Shown one piece after another: positions 7,328-17,915 of a stretch of DNA of 64,000 nucleotides; the first letter of the stretch is position 1, and every line of letters begins with the position of its first letter. The position numbers and the translations under genes are program-made. Below the pieces are notes generated by a model. It searched no databases and was not told the DNA's origin. It saw only the letters and a list, made by a program, of their open reading frames with translations. This DNA comes from Sandaracinaceae bacterium (GTDB taxonomy: Bacteria; Myxococcota_A; Polyangia; Polyangiales; Sandaracinaceae), in contig JACKEC010000014.1 of NCBI GenBank assembly GCA_020633195.1, positions 1,054,001 through 1,118,000 of the forward strand. The letters run 5' to 3'.

Positions 7328-8536
7328 ATGCGGATCGCCTATCTGGTCAATCAGTACCCGAAGGTCAGCCACACGTTCATCCGGCGTGAGCTGCAGGCGC
7401 TCGAGGCGGGCGGCGTCGAGGTCCTGCGATACTCCATCCGGCGCGTGGCCGAGCCCCTCGCCGATCCGGCGGACCAGGCGGAGGAGCAGAAGACCCGCTT
7501 CGTGCTTGACGGAGGCCCGCAGGGGCTCGCCGCCGCGATCGCGCGTCAGGCCGCCGTCCGGCCCGCGGGCTTCGCGAGGGCGTCGGCGCTCGCGGCCCAG
7601 GTCGGCTTCGGCTCCGAGCGCGGGCTCGCGATCCACGGCGCGTACCTCGGCGAGGCGTGCGTCCTCGTGGAGTGGATGGAGCAGGCCGGGGTCGACCACG
7701 TCCACGCGCACTTCGGCACGAACTCGGCCACCGTCGCGATGCTCGTCGAGGCCCTCGGGGGTCCGGGCTACTCGTTCCACGTCCACGGGCCCGAGGAGTT
7801 CGACAAGCCGTTCCTGATCTCGCTGGGCCTCAAGATCGAGCGCTCGCGGTTCGTCTGCGGCATCAGCTCGTTCGGTCGCAGCCAGATGTACCGGCGCGTC
7901 GCCTACGAGCACTGGCCCAAGGTCCAGATCGTGCGCTGCGGCGTCGAGCCCTCGTTCCTCGAGGGCGACGGCCGGCCCTTCCCCGAGGCGCCCCAGCTCG
8001 TGAGCGTCGGCCGCCTGAGCGAGCAGAAGGGGCAGATCCTCCTCGTCGAGGCGCTCGGCCGCGTGAAGAAGGAGGGGCTCGACTTCTCGCTCGTCCTCGT
8101 CGGCGACGGCGAGATGCGCGCCGAGGTCGAGGAGGCGATCCGCCGCAACGATCTCGAGGACCGCGTGACCATCACCGGCTGGGCCTCGGGCGCCGAGGTG
8201 CGCGAGCACATCCTCGCGTCGCGCGCGATGATCCTGCCGAGCTTCGCCGAGGGGCTCCCCGTCGTGATCATGGAGGCGCTCGGGCTCGGCCGCCCCGTGC
8301 TGTCGACCTACGTCGCGGGCATCCCCGAGCTCGTGGTGCCGAAGGAGAACGGCTGGCTGGTCCCGGCGGGCAGCGTGGACGCGCTCGCCGACGCCGTGCG
8401 AGAGGTGCTCGCGACGCCCACCGAGACGCTGATCGAGTATGGCGAGGCGGGCCGACGCGCGGTCCTCGAGCGGCACGACGTGCGGGTCACCGCCGCCTCG
8501 CTGCGCGCCCTGCTCGACGCGTACGTCCATGACTGA
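7328..8536 (+). CDS. Family 4 glycosyltransferase (WcaL-like)
   Basis: A 402-residue GT4 (GT-B fold) enzyme, probably a cytosolic-face transferase in exopolysaccharide assembly. The N-terminus MRIAYLVNQYPKVSHTFIRR is typical of colanic-acid WcaL-like transferases. Later motifs are HAHFGTNSATVAMLV, LVSVGRLSEQKGQ at the domain junction, and the donor-site block PSFAEGLPVVIMEALG with the E-x7-E pair. It overlaps the flippase gene by 8 bases (ATGACTGA), and a second GT4 follows, so the three form a polysaccharide operon. The ATG at 7328 is preceded by GTGAGG. Donor and acceptor are unknown. Confidence 0.92.
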   Translation: MRIAYLVNQYPKVSHTFIRRELQALEAGGVEVLRYSIRRVAEPLADPADQAEEQKTRFVLDGGPQGLAAAIARQAAVRPAGFARASALAAQVGFGSERGLAIHGAYLGEACVLVEWMEQAGVDHVHAHFGTNSATVAMLVEALGGPGYSFHVHGPEEFDKPFLISLGLKIERSRFVCGISSFGRSQMYRRVAYEHWPKVQIVRCGVEPSFLEGDGRPFPEAPQLVSVGRLSEQKGQILLVEALGRVKKEGLDFSLVLVGDGEMRAEVEEAIRRNDLEDRVTITGWASGAEVREHILASRAMILPSFAEGLPVVIMEALGLGRPVLSTYVAGIPELVVPKENGWLVPAGSVDALADAVREVLATPTETLIEYGEAGRRAVLERHDVRVTAASLRALLDAYVHD

Positions 8537-9977
8537 CGCCGTCGACTCGGAGCCGCCGACCGAGGCGCCGCCGACCGAGGCGCCCGCCGATCCGCCCGAG
8601 CAGCCCGAGAAGCCCAAGGAGAACCTCCGCAAGCTCGCGCTGCGCGGCTCCTTCTGGCAGCTGCTCGGCTACGTCCTGACCTACGGCCTGCGCTTCGTCA
8701 GCAGCACCGTGATCCGCAGCCTCCTGTTCCCGGCCGCGTTCGGGATCATGGAGGTCGTCACGGGCCTGACCCTCGGCCTGATCATGCTGTCCGACGTCGG
8801 CATCCAGCAGGCGATCGTGCGGAGCGAGCGCGGCGACGAGCCCGTGTTCCTCAACACCGCCTGGACGATGCACGTGGTCCGCGGCGTCGGCCTCTGGCTC
8901 ATCGCGGTGGTGATCGCCTACCCCGCGTCGCTGATCACGCACACGCCGCAGGTCGCGTACCTGCTGCCCATCGCGTCGCTGAGCGTCGTGACGATGGGCT
9001 TCCACTCGACGGCGGAGTTCACGCTGCGTCGCCGCGTGCAGCTCGGCCGCCTCGTGGCGATGGAGACCAGCTGCATGGTCGTCTCCCTCGCCGTCACGAT
9101 CACGTGGGCGTCGATCCAGCCGAGCGTGTGGGCGCTCGTCGCGGGCGGCCTCACCAACGCGGCGATGTACCTCGGTTGGTCGTACGTGCTCGCGAAGCAC
9201 GTCGGCTACTTCAACAAGTTCGCGTGGGACCCGAGCGTCCGCAAAGAGATCTGGGACTTCGGGAAGTGGATCACCGGCAGCTCCGCCGTCTTCTTCGCGA
9301 GCACCTGGGGCGACCGGCTCCTCATCGTCGGCTTCCTCGGCACGCAGATCGCCGGCGTGTACGCCACCGCGGTGCTCATCTCCGAGGCGGTCGGCTCGGC
9401 CCTCGACCGCGTCGTGCACGGCGTCTTCTACCCGCTCTTCGCGCGCATCCAGCGCGACGGGCACGACAAGCTCCGCAAGGTCTACTACGGCACGCGCCTG
9501 CGCTTCGACGTGCTCACGATGGCGTCGACGGGCGGCCTCTCGGTGATGGGCCCGTGGGTCATCGAGCTGCTCTTCGACGACCGCTACGAGGCCGCGGGCT
9601 GGATGCTCCGCGTGCTGTGCCTGCGCTCGGCGACCCTGGCGATCGTGTCGCCCGCGGAGACGTGCCTCACCGCGCTCGGCCACTCGAAGTTCGGCTTCTA
9701 CCAGAACCTCCTCCGGGCGATCTGGATCCTGGCGGGCGTGCCCATCGGCTACTGGATCGGCGGCGCCGAGGGCGTCGTCTGGGCGACCGCGCTCTCGGGG
9801 ATCCCGCCCATCCTCGCGCTCTGGCCCAAGCTCTGGGAGCTCAAGCTGCTGCGGCTCGACCGCGAGGCGCTCGCGTGGGTCTTCTTCGGGGTCGGCGCCG
9901 GGCTCGGCTGGCTCGCGGTGTGGCTCCTCCCCGAGGCCACCGAGATCCGCCACTGGCTGAGGGACCTCGTTTCATGA
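8529..9977 (+). CDS. Wzx-type oligosaccharide flippase
   Basis: A 482-residue polytopic membrane protein of the MOP exporter superfamily (Polysacc_synt/MurJ-like), expected to flip lipid-linked oligosaccharide units across the inner membrane. The ATG at 8529 overlaps the GT4 stop and gives a Pro/Glu-rich cytosolic tail of about 30 residues before the first helix block (LRGSFWQLLGYVLTYGLRFV). About a dozen hydrophobic segments follow, with the family-typical FNKFAWDPSVRKEIWDFGKW loop near the centre. A longer frame from 8439 is a shadow inside the GT4 gene. It sits between two GT4 genes, ten bases before the next one. Confidence 0.9.
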   Translation: MTDAVDSEPPTEAPPTEAPADPPEQPEKPKENLRKLALRGSFWQLLGYVLTYGLRFVSSTVIRSLLFPAAFGIMEVVTGLTLGLIMLSDVGIQQAIVRSERGDEPVFLNTAWTMHVVRGVGLWLIAVVIAYPASLITHTPQVAYLLPIASLSVVTMGFHSTAEFTLRRRVQLGRLVAMETSCMVVSLAVTITWASIQPSVWALVAGGLTNAAMYLGWSYVLAKHVGYFNKFAWDPSVRKEIWDFGKWITGSSAVFFASTWGDRLLIVGFLGTQIAGVYATAVLISEAVGSALDRVVHGVFYPLFARIQRDGHDKLRKVYYGTRLRFDVLTMASTGGLSVMGPWVIELLFDDRYEAAGWMLRVLCLRSATLAIVSPAETCLTALGHSKFGFYQNLLRAIWILAGVPIGYWIGGAEGVVWATALSGIPPILALWPKLWELKLLRLDREALAWVFFGVGAGLGWLAVWLLPEATEIRHWLRDLVS

Positions 9978-9987
9978 AGATGGCGTC

Positions 9988-11187
9988 GTGAAGGCCGCGC
10001 TCGTGTCGCCGGCGTGGCCGCCGGAGCGCTCCTACAACGGCATCGTGACCTACGTCGCGCGGCTCACCGAGCCCCTGCGCGCGACGGGGATCGAGGTGAA
10101 CGTCGTCGCGCAGATCGTCGAGCCCGACCAGCGCGAAGCGGCGCGCGCGGCTGGCGTCGCGCTGACCGTGGACGAGCCCGACACCCCCGCTCACTACGTC
10201 GCCAACCGCCTCCTCCGGCGCGTCGATCCCGGCGCCGCCGACGCGACCCACACCGCCTGGCAGCTCGGCCGCGCGCTGCGCCGGCTCCACCGCCGCTCGC
10301 CCCTCGACGTCTACGAGACCGAGGAGGCGTTCGGCCACGGCCGCCTCGTCCGGCGGCACCTCGACGCCAAGCAGATCATCCGCCTGCACGGCCCGTGGTT
10401 CTTGTGCGTGCCCGCGCTCGGGTTCGACCGCAACACGCTCGAGAACGTGAAGCGCATCGAGTGGGAGGGCGAGGCCATCCGGGCGGCCGACGTGATCTCC
10501 TCGCCGTGCCGGTTCGCGCTCGACGAGGTGCGCCGCCGCTACGAGGTCTCGCTGCCGAACGCTCGGGTGATCCCGAACGCCATGCCGCTCTCGGATCGGA
10601 CGTGGTCGCGCGAGGAGGCGAAGCCGCAGTCCATCCTCTTCGTCGGCCGCTTCGACCGGCTCAAGGGCGCCGACACCCTGATCGAGGCGTTCGGTCGCCT
10701 CCACGCGACCCACCCCGAGGCGCGGCTCACCTTCGTCGGGCCCGACCGCGGCCTCCCCGACGGCACCGGGGTCGAGGCGTTCCTCGACCGCACCCTGACC
10801 CGCGAGGCGCGCGCGAACGTGACCCAGCTCGGCTTGCAGACCGCCGACCAGATCCGCGAGCTGCGCCCCACCCACGCCGTGACCGTCGTCGCCTCGCGCT
10901 ACGAGACCTTCCCGATGACCGTGCTCGAGGCGATGGCCGCCGCGAGCCCGCTGCTCGGCTCACGCGCCGGAGGCATCCCCGAGGTGCTCGACTGGGCGCC
11001 CGAGCTGATCTTCGCGCCCGGCGACGCCGAAGAGCTCGCGGCCAAGCTGCGCTGGCTCCTCGACGCGCCCGAGACCGCCGCCGCCCTCGGCGCCCGAAGC
11101 CGGGAGATCTGCAAGGAACGTTACTCCCCCGAGGCCGTCGCTCGCGCCACCGCCGCGCTCTACCGCGACACCAGCGGGCGGAGCTGA
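9988..11187 (+). CDS. Family 4 glycosyltransferase
   Basis: A 399-residue GT-B enzyme. The start is a GTG ten bases after the flippase stop. The N-terminal half begins VSPAWPPERSYNGIVTYVA with the Gly-rich acceptor loop and contains IIRLHGPWF. The linker into the C-terminal donor domain is ILFVGRFDRLKGADTLIEA. The donor motif is SRYETFPMTVLEAMAAASP, with the conserved acidic pair eight residues apart, followed by GSRAGGIPEV. With the upstream GT4 and flippase it likely builds a cell-surface glycan. Downstream is the duplicated palindrome 11188-11333 that separates it from a convergent lipoprotein gene. Confidence 0.92.
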   Translation: MKAALVSPAWPPERSYNGIVTYVARLTEPLRATGIEVNVVAQIVEPDQREAARAAGVALTVDEPDTPAHYVANRLLRRVDPGAADATHTAWQLGRALRRLHRRSPLDVYETEEAFGHGRLVRRHLDAKQIIRLHGPWFLCVPALGFDRNTLENVKRIEWEGEAIRAADVISSPCRFALDEVRRRYEVSLPNARVIPNAMPLSDRTWSREEAKPQSILFVGRFDRLKGADTLIEAFGRLHATHPEARLTFVGPDRGLPDGTGVEAFLDRTLTREARANVTQLGLQTADQIRELRPTHAVTVVASRYETFPMTVLEAMAAASPLLGSRAGGIPEVLDWAPELIFAPGDAEELAAKLRWLLDAPETAAALGARSREICKERYSPEAVARATAALYRDTSGRS

Positions 11188-11333
11188 GCCGCGGGGACGA
11201 TCCTCTTCACTTTCTTCATCCGCGCTTCGAAGACGAAACTGAAGACGATCGTCCCCGTCACTGGCCGCGGGGACGATCCTCTTCACTTTCTTCATCCGCG
11301 CTTCGAAGACGAAACTGAAGACGATCGTCCCCG
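11188..11333. repeat. Tandem pair of 70-base palindromic units
   Basis: Two identical 70-base units lie at 11188-11257 and 11264-11333, a 76-base period. Each starts GCCGCGGGGACGATC and ends GACGATCGTCCCCG. Within a unit the ends form an imperfect hairpin: GGGGACGATC pairs with GATCGTCCCC, and pairing continues with a few mismatches to about 25 bases per arm. The linker TCACTGGCC after unit 1 repeats the last codons and stop of the neighbouring minus-strand gene. The pair lies between convergent genes, so it may act as a two-way terminator. The GGGGAC/GTCCCC ends recall REP-type palindromes. Confidence 0.75.
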
Positions 11334-11334
11334 A

Positions 11335-12081
11335 TCACTGGCCGACGTCGGTGGGGGGCGCGGAGGGCGCGGGGGACGGCGAGGACGAGGCGAGGACGTG
11401 GAGGGTGTACGCGCCGCGGCCGCTGCCGTCGTAGGAGTTCGCGCGGACGATGTAGCGACCGGACGTGGTGGCCCGGTAGGCGAAGTGGGAGTTGGTGCCC
11501 TCGCCGCCGTCGTCGTCCTGGACGAGCGACGAGCCGTCGGGGCCGATGAGCCACACGTAGGTGTCGAAGTCGTCGCTGCGCATGTCGGCGACGATGGTCC
11601 AGCCGCCGTCGACCTCGATCGGGTACTCGTCGTAGGGCGAGTCGTCGTCGGGGACGCGCGGGTCGTCGTCGGTCAGCGATCCCGAGTAGACCGCGTCGAC
11701 GGGCGACATGGCGAGGGCGACCTCCGGCTCCCCCGCGAGGACGTCGATCACCGCGGCGCACGCGCGGCGCATCGTGATCGCGTCGGGGTCGGCGGGGCCG
11801 ACGGTGAACACGCCGAGGCAGATCGTGCGCGCCCCCTCGGTCAGCGGATCTTCGAAGCGCTCCGCCTCGAGCGCCACGCGCGCCTCGTCCGGGCTCGCCG
11901 CCGCGTCGAGCATCGCCGCGAAGCGCTCCCGCTCCTCCTCCGGGGTGCGGTCGCTCGAGGCAGGCGCCGCCACCTCGGCCCCGGCCGTCGTCGCGGGCGT
12001 GACCGCGTCACCGCGATCGCAGTCCCCACCGCACGCGATGAGGCAGGGGAGCAAGAGCCCGAGCGGCCAGAGTCTTCGCAT
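11335..12081 (-). CDS. Lipoprotein with PPC-like domain
   Basis: A 248-residue exported lipoprotein. The internal ATG at 12081 was chosen over the one at 12099 because it gives a compact signal peptide, MRRLWPLGLLLPCLIACGGD, with lipobox LIAC. An Ala/Glu-rich helical region follows. From about residue 130 there is a bacterial pre-peptidase C-terminal-like beta domain, with blocks YPIEVDGGWTIVADMRSDDF, TYVWLIGPDGS and YIVRANSYDGSGRGAY. The tail is Ser/Pro-rich. A CATCCT hexamer lies seven bases before this ATG. The stop codon touches the repeat pair. Function is unknown; PPC domains often bind or stabilise extracellular enzymes. Confidence 0.75.
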   Translation of the reverse strand: MRRLWPLGLLLPCLIACGGDCDRGDAVTPATTAGAEVAAPASSDRTPEEERERFAAMLDAAASPDEARVALEAERFEDPLTEGARTICLGVFTVGPADPDAITMRRACAAVIDVLAGEPEVALAMSPVDAVYSGSLTDDDPRVPDDDSPYDEYPIEVDGGWTIVADMRSDDFDTYVWLIGPDGSSLVQDDDGGEGTNSHFAYRATTSGRYIVRANSYDGSGRGAYTLHVLASSSPSPAPSAPPTDVGQ

Positions 12082-12133
12082 GGCGGGCAGGATGCCCAAT
12101 CGAGCCGCGCAGGTGAACCGCGATTCAGGGTGA

Positions 12134-14185
<2,052 letters not shown>

Positions 14186-14191
14186 GAATTC

Positions 14192-15421
14192 CTAACGGAC
14201 CAGGCTCGCCGCGATGACGATCCGCTGCAGGCACCAGGCCCACTGGAGCATGCCGGGAGCGGCCATCGTCTTGCCGGTGTTGAGGAAGGCCACCGCCAGG
14301 TCGCGGCGCGGGTCGGCGTAGACGACGACCGCGCTCAGGCCCAGGTGGCCGTACGCGCCGCGCGTCCCGAGCCCGAACAGCGAGAAGCGGTTCCCGCCCA
14401 TCATCGGCCCCAACCCGTACCGCATCGGGAAGCCGAACGTGGAGTCGAGCTGCCCGCGCGTGACCGTCGTGGTCGCCCGCTGGATCGTCTCGGGGCGCAG
14501 CACGCGGACCCCGCCGAGCTCCCCACCGGCGAGGAGCATCTGCATGAAGCGCGCGGTCTGGAGCGGCGTCCCCACCACGTTGACCGAGGGCACGAGCCCG
14601 GTGAGGAACTCGCGCCGGTTGCTCACGTCCACCGCGTGGTCGAGGGTCGCGCCGACCGTGCGCTCGAAGATCTCACCCATGAAGCCGGGCACCGGGAGGC
14701 CGGTGATGGCGTGCCGCGCGACGCGCCCGAGGTCGGCCTCACGGACCCCGTAGGAGAGCCCCTCGAAGCCGAGCGGCTCGAGGAAGCGGGCCTGGAGCTG
14801 CTCGCGCAAGTCCTTGCCGGTGGCTTGGCGCACGATCTCCCCGAGCAGGAACCACCCTGTCATCGGGTGATAGGCGGCGTTCACGCCCGGCGCGTGCTTG
14901 GGCTCGAGGTCGTAGAGGAGCGTGACGTCGAGCCCGCCCGCGGCGACGGCGGCCTCGATGTCGACGCCCTCCGGCATGTCGGGGATCCCCGCGGTGTGGT
15001 TGAGGAGGTGCCGGATCGCGATCGCGTCCTTGCCGTGGCGCCCGAACCCCGGGAGGTACTCGACCACCCGATCGTCGAGCGACAGGCTGCCGTCCTCGAC
15101 GAGCGAGTGGAGGACCATCGAGCTGACGATCTTGGAGGCCGAGAACAGCGAGAAGAGCGTGTCGGGCGTCGCGACGTCGCCCACCGCGTCGCCCGCGGGG
15201 TGGTTCAGCAGGTGGCCGATGGTGCGGTTCAGGACGACCCGACCGCGGTGGATCACCGCGAGCGCGATCGCCGGGTGCAGCCCCGTCTCGTAGAGCTTCA
15301 CGAGGTCTTCCCAGACCGACTCCGCGGGGAAGCTCGACCGGTCCTCCTCCCCGACGCGAACCAGGCTCAGCGCGGCCTCGTGGCGCGAGACCAGGCTCTG
15401 GTAGGAGTCGAGGAAGCCCAT
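14192..15421 (-). CDS. Serine hydrolase, class C beta-lactamase/EstA type
   Basis: A 409-residue serine hydrolase of the beta-lactamase-related esterase group. The catalytic S-x-x-K is in LFSLFSASKIVSSM near residue 95. The tyrosine element is AAYHPMTGWFLLGEI, as in EstA-like esterases (YHP replaces the YxN of true beta-lactamases). The third block AYGHLGLSAVVVYADP takes the KTG position. No signal peptide is seen, so it is likely cytosolic, which argues for a carboxylesterase rather than a periplasmic beta-lactamase. The substrate is unknown. Its stop lies six bases from the convergent fadH stop. Confidence 0.9.
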   Translation of the reverse strand: MGFLDSYQSLVSRHEAALSLVRVGEEDRSSFPAESVWEDLVKLYETGLHPAIALAVIHRGRVVLNRTIGHLLNHPAGDAVGDVATPDTLFSLFSASKIVSSMVLHSLVEDGSLSLDDRVVEYLPGFGRHGKDAIAIRHLLNHTAGIPDMPEGVDIEAAVAAGGLDVTLLYDLEPKHAPGVNAAYHPMTGWFLLGEIVRQATGKDLREQLQARFLEPLGFEGLSYGVREADLGRVARHAITGLPVPGFMGEIFERTVGATLDHAVDVSNRREFLTGLVPSVNVVGTPLQTARFMQMLLAGGELGGVRVLRPETIQRATTTVTRGQLDSTFGFPMRYGLGPMMGGNRFSLFGLGTRGAYGHLGLSAVVVYADPRRDLAVAFLNTGKTMAAPGMLQWAWCLQRIVIAASLVR

Positions 15422-15492
15422 CCGAGACGGAGCTTAAGAGAGTCCGAGGCGTTCCAACATCGTCTCCGCGCTCCCGGGCGCCGAATCCGGAG

Positions 15493-16017
15493 TTACTTTG
15501 CGCGCCGACGTCGGAGCCCGAGCGCGAGCCCGACCAGCGCGAGCCCCCCGAGCGCACCGGACGGCGTGCGCGTGACCCGGCAGCCGCAGCCGTAGCGGAC
15601 GACGCTCGGCCCCGTCCCCGCGTCGCTCCCCCCGCCCGCGTCCGGGCGGACCGGCGGGGTTGTCGTCCCGGCGTCGGGCCGCGGGGCGTCGGGCAGGCAC
15701 ACCCGCAGGGGCTGACAGGTCGAGGTCCCCAGGCAGGGCGAGTCGCACGTGGCTCGGATCGCCCGCAGCTCGCCGCCCCACCCCCCGCAGCTCATGTCGT
15801 CGACGCAATAGCTCTGCATCCCGCAGCTCGTGCCCGCGGCGCAGTCCGAGTCCGTCGTGCACGAACGCGGCAGGCAGACCGGCCCGCAGTGGGACGGCGA
15901 GTACGTCGCCCCGACGGGGCAGTCGATGGGCATGTCCTCGACCACGTCGGCCCGCGCGAAGCCGGGCGCGACCGAGAACAAGAGCGCGACGGGGACCCAA
16001 CGAGAAGCGAAGTGCAT
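15493..16017 (-). CDS. MYXO-CTERM-like Cys-rich secreted protein
   Basis: A 174-residue secreted protein. The ATG at 16017 gives a signal peptide (MHFASRWVPVALLFSVAPGF, cut near ARA). An upstream ATG at 16056 would add 13 polar residues and is less likely. The mature part is Cys-rich, with about 14 Cys in blocks such as CTTDSDCAAGTSC and CDSPCLGTSTC. A Pro/Asp spacer (PDAGTTTPPVRPDAGG) follows. The end is YGCGCRVTRTPSGALGG, a hydrophobic segment LALVGLALGL and RRRRAK. This Cys-TM-Arg order is the MYXO-CTERM surface-anchoring signal of myxobacteria. TATGCT lies nine bases before the ATG. The ligand or target is unknown. Confidence 0.85.
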   Translation of the reverse strand: MHFASRWVPVALLFSVAPGFARADVVEDMPIDCPVGATYSPSHCGPVCLPRSCTTDSDCAAGTSCGMQSYCVDDMSCGGWGGELRAIRATCDSPCLGTSTCQPLRVCLPDAPRPDAGTTTPPVRPDAGGGSDAGTGPSVVRYGCGCRVTRTPSGALGGLALVGLALGLRRRRAK

Positions 16018-16048
16018 GACGCAAACAGCATAGCGGCTCGTGACCCCG

Positions 16049-16963
16049 TCAGACATGGGCCGCGACCTCGGCGACGGTGCGCCGCAGGAAGACGTGCGCG
16101 GGGTCGCGCTGTCGGCGCTCGTGCCAGAGCTGCGAGACGCGGAAGCCGGGGATCTCCACCGGTGGCTCGTGGAGGACGAGCGGGGCCATCCGGGCGAGGC
16201 GGTTCGCGAGGCGCCGCGGCAGGGTCAGGATCAGATCCGACTGGGCGACGATGAGCGGCGCGGCGAGGAAGTGTCCGACCCGCAACAGCACGCGGCGCCG
16301 CTCGCCCAGCGCCGCGAGCGCCGTGTCGACGGGGGCCGCGCCGCGCTCGCCGACGCCGATGAGGGCGTGCGGCAGGTCCACGTACTGCCGGAACGTCAGC
16401 CGCCGCTTCACCCGCGGGTGGCCCTCGCGGACCACGCACGCGTAGTCCTCCTCGAAGAGCGTCTGGACCCGGATCGACGCGGGCAGCTCTCGGTAGACCC
16501 CCACGGCGAGATCGAGCTCGGAGCGCTCGAGCCGATCGAGCATCACCGCCTTCGCGTAGGGCGCGACGTCGAGGTCGCAGCGCGGCGCCTCCGCGCGCAG
16601 GCGACCGAGCAGGTCCGGGACGAGCAGCGCCGAGACGAAGTCCTCCGAGGCGAGGGTGAAGACCTGCGCCGCGGTGCTCGGGTCGAACGCCGGGGACCGG
16701 GCCAGCAGCGCTTCGGCGCCCTCGAGCAGCTCGCGCAGCGGCGCCTCGAGCGCCTCGGCCCGCGGCGTCGCCACCATCCCTGTCGCGCCGCGCACCAGCA
16801 GGGGGTCGCCGAACACGGCGCGCAGCCGCCGGAGGGCGTGGCTCATCGCCGACTGGCTGAGCCCCACGGCGCGGGCCGCGCGGGTCACGTGGCGCTCGCG
16901 CAACAGCGCGTCGAGGGCCACGAGGAGGTTCAGGTCGGTGGAGACGAGATGTGCGTTGTGCAT
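16049..16963 (-). CDS. LysR-family transcriptional regulator
   Basis: A 304-residue LysR regulator. The N-terminal winged helix is clear: DLNLLVALDALLRERHVTRA, then AVGLSQSAMSHALRRLRAVF. The C-terminal periplasmic-binding-like domain begins near residue 90 and senses an unknown ligand. The ATG at 16963 (MHNAHLVST) was chosen; one at 16981 adds six residues. Either choice places the perfect dyad 16958-16985 over the start region, so binding there could control the gene itself as well as the divergent NmrA-like gene at 17044. The pairing suggests the NmrA-like reductase is the regulated function (inference). Confidence 0.92.
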   Translation of the reverse strand: MHNAHLVSTDLNLLVALDALLRERHVTRAARAVGLSQSAMSHALRRLRAVFGDPLLVRGATGMVATPRAEALEAPLRELLEGAEALLARSPAFDPSTAAQVFTLASEDFVSALLVPDLLGRLRAEAPRCDLDVAPYAKAVMLDRLERSELDLAVGVYRELPASIRVQTLFEEDYACVVREGHPRVKRRLTFRQYVDLPHALIGVGERGAAPVDTALAALGERRRVLLRVGHFLAAPLIVAQSDLILTLPRRLANRLARMAPLVLHEPPVEIPGFRVSQLWHERRQRDPAHVFLRRTVAEVAAHV

Positions 16964-16985
16964 GATGGCAATGAGCATCATGCAC
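16958..16985. promoter_or_regulatory. Perfect dyad, likely LysR operator
   Basis: GTGCATGATG at 16958-16967 and CATCATGCAC at 16976-16985 are perfect inverted repeats with an 8-base spacer. They lie at the start of the LysR gene and about 60 bases before the divergent NmrA-like gene. This is a natural binding site for the encoded regulator. Confidence 0.6.
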
Positions 16986-17043
16986 TGTGCGATTGACCGC
17001 TGACGACCCAGGTTCGGCTCTCGAGAGACGAAAGGAGTCGAGC

Positions 17044-17913
17044 ATGTACGTCATCGTTGGAGCCACGGGGAACACGGGTCGGGTCGTCGCGGAGCAGCTC
17101 CTCGCCGAGGGGCGAGAGGTCCGCGCGTGGGTGCGGAGCGAGGCGCGGGGCGCCGACCTCGCCGAGGCGGGCGCGTCGCTCGCGGTCGTGGACGTCGAGG
17201 ACGACGCCTCGGTCCGCGCGGGCTTCGAGGGCGCGCGGGCCGCCTACCTCATGCTGCCGCCGCCCGACTACTCGAAGGACGGCTTCCTCGCGACCCGCGC
17301 GCGGATCGCGAAGCGGCTCGTCGACGGCGCGGTGGCCGCGGGGCTCGAGCACGTCGTGCTGCTCAGCTCCATCGGCGCGCAGCACCCCGAGGGGACCGGC
17401 GTGATCCGGTCGCTGCACCACACCGAGGAGCTGCTCCGGGCCTCGGCGATCCCAGCGACCTTCCTGCGCCCGGCCTACTTCGTCGAGAACTGGGGCAGCG
17501 TGCTCCCGGCCGCGCAGGGCGACGGCGTGCTGCCGCAGATGCTCGGCGACGCCACCGCGCCCGTCCCGATGGTGGCCACCCGCGACATCGGTCGCGCCGC
17601 CGCGCGCGCGCTCCTCGAGGGGCCGTCGGCCGCGGGCGTGATCGAGCTCGAGGGGCCCACGCGGCCTTCCCCCGTGGACATCGCCGCCTCCGTCGCGTCG
17701 ATCCTCGGTCGACCGGTGGCGCCCATCGACGTGCCCTTCGACGCGCAGGTCGCGACGCTCCAGTCGTTCGGGATGAGCCAAGACGTCGCGAGCCTCTTCA
17801 ACGAGATGAACCGCGGCATCGCGGCGGGGCACGTGACCTTCGACGGCTCGGGCACCCACGAGCGCGGCGAGACCGACGCGACGACGGTGCTGCGCGCGCT
17901 GCTGAACGCCTGA
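17044..17913 (+). CDS. NmrA-like NAD(P)-binding protein
   Basis: A 289-residue atypical SDR of the NmrA/quinone-oxidoreductase type. The ATG at 17044 follows AAAGGAG at a normal distance and gives MYVIVGATGNTGRVVAEQLL, with the GxxGxxG site at the very N-terminus. The frame extends upstream but lacks a better start. Other features are RAAYLMLPPPDYSKDG, VVLLSSIGAQHPEGTG and FLRPAYFVENW, all standard for NmrA-like proteins. Members act as redox sensors or reduce quinones and azo compounds. The divergent LysR gene and the dyad between them suggest induction by the LysR protein. Confidence 0.9.
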   Translation: MYVIVGATGNTGRVVAEQLLAEGREVRAWVRSEARGADLAEAGASLAVVDVEDDASVRAGFEGARAAYLMLPPPDYSKDGFLATRARIAKRLVDGAVAAGLEHVVLLSSIGAQHPEGTGVIRSLHHTEELLRASAIPATFLRPAYFVENWGSVLPAAQGDGVLPQMLGDATAPVPMVATRDIGRAAARALLEGPSAAGVIELEGPTRPSPVDIAASVASILGRPVAPIDVPFDAQVATLQSFGMSQDVASLFNEMNRGIAAGHVTFDGSGTHERGETDATTVLRALLNA

Positions 17914-17915
17914 GC

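Noticed and set aside
14192..15421. Antibiotic-resistance beta-lactamase
   Set aside because: No signal peptide, YHP instead of YxN and an EstA-like third motif point to an esterase-type serine hydrolase.
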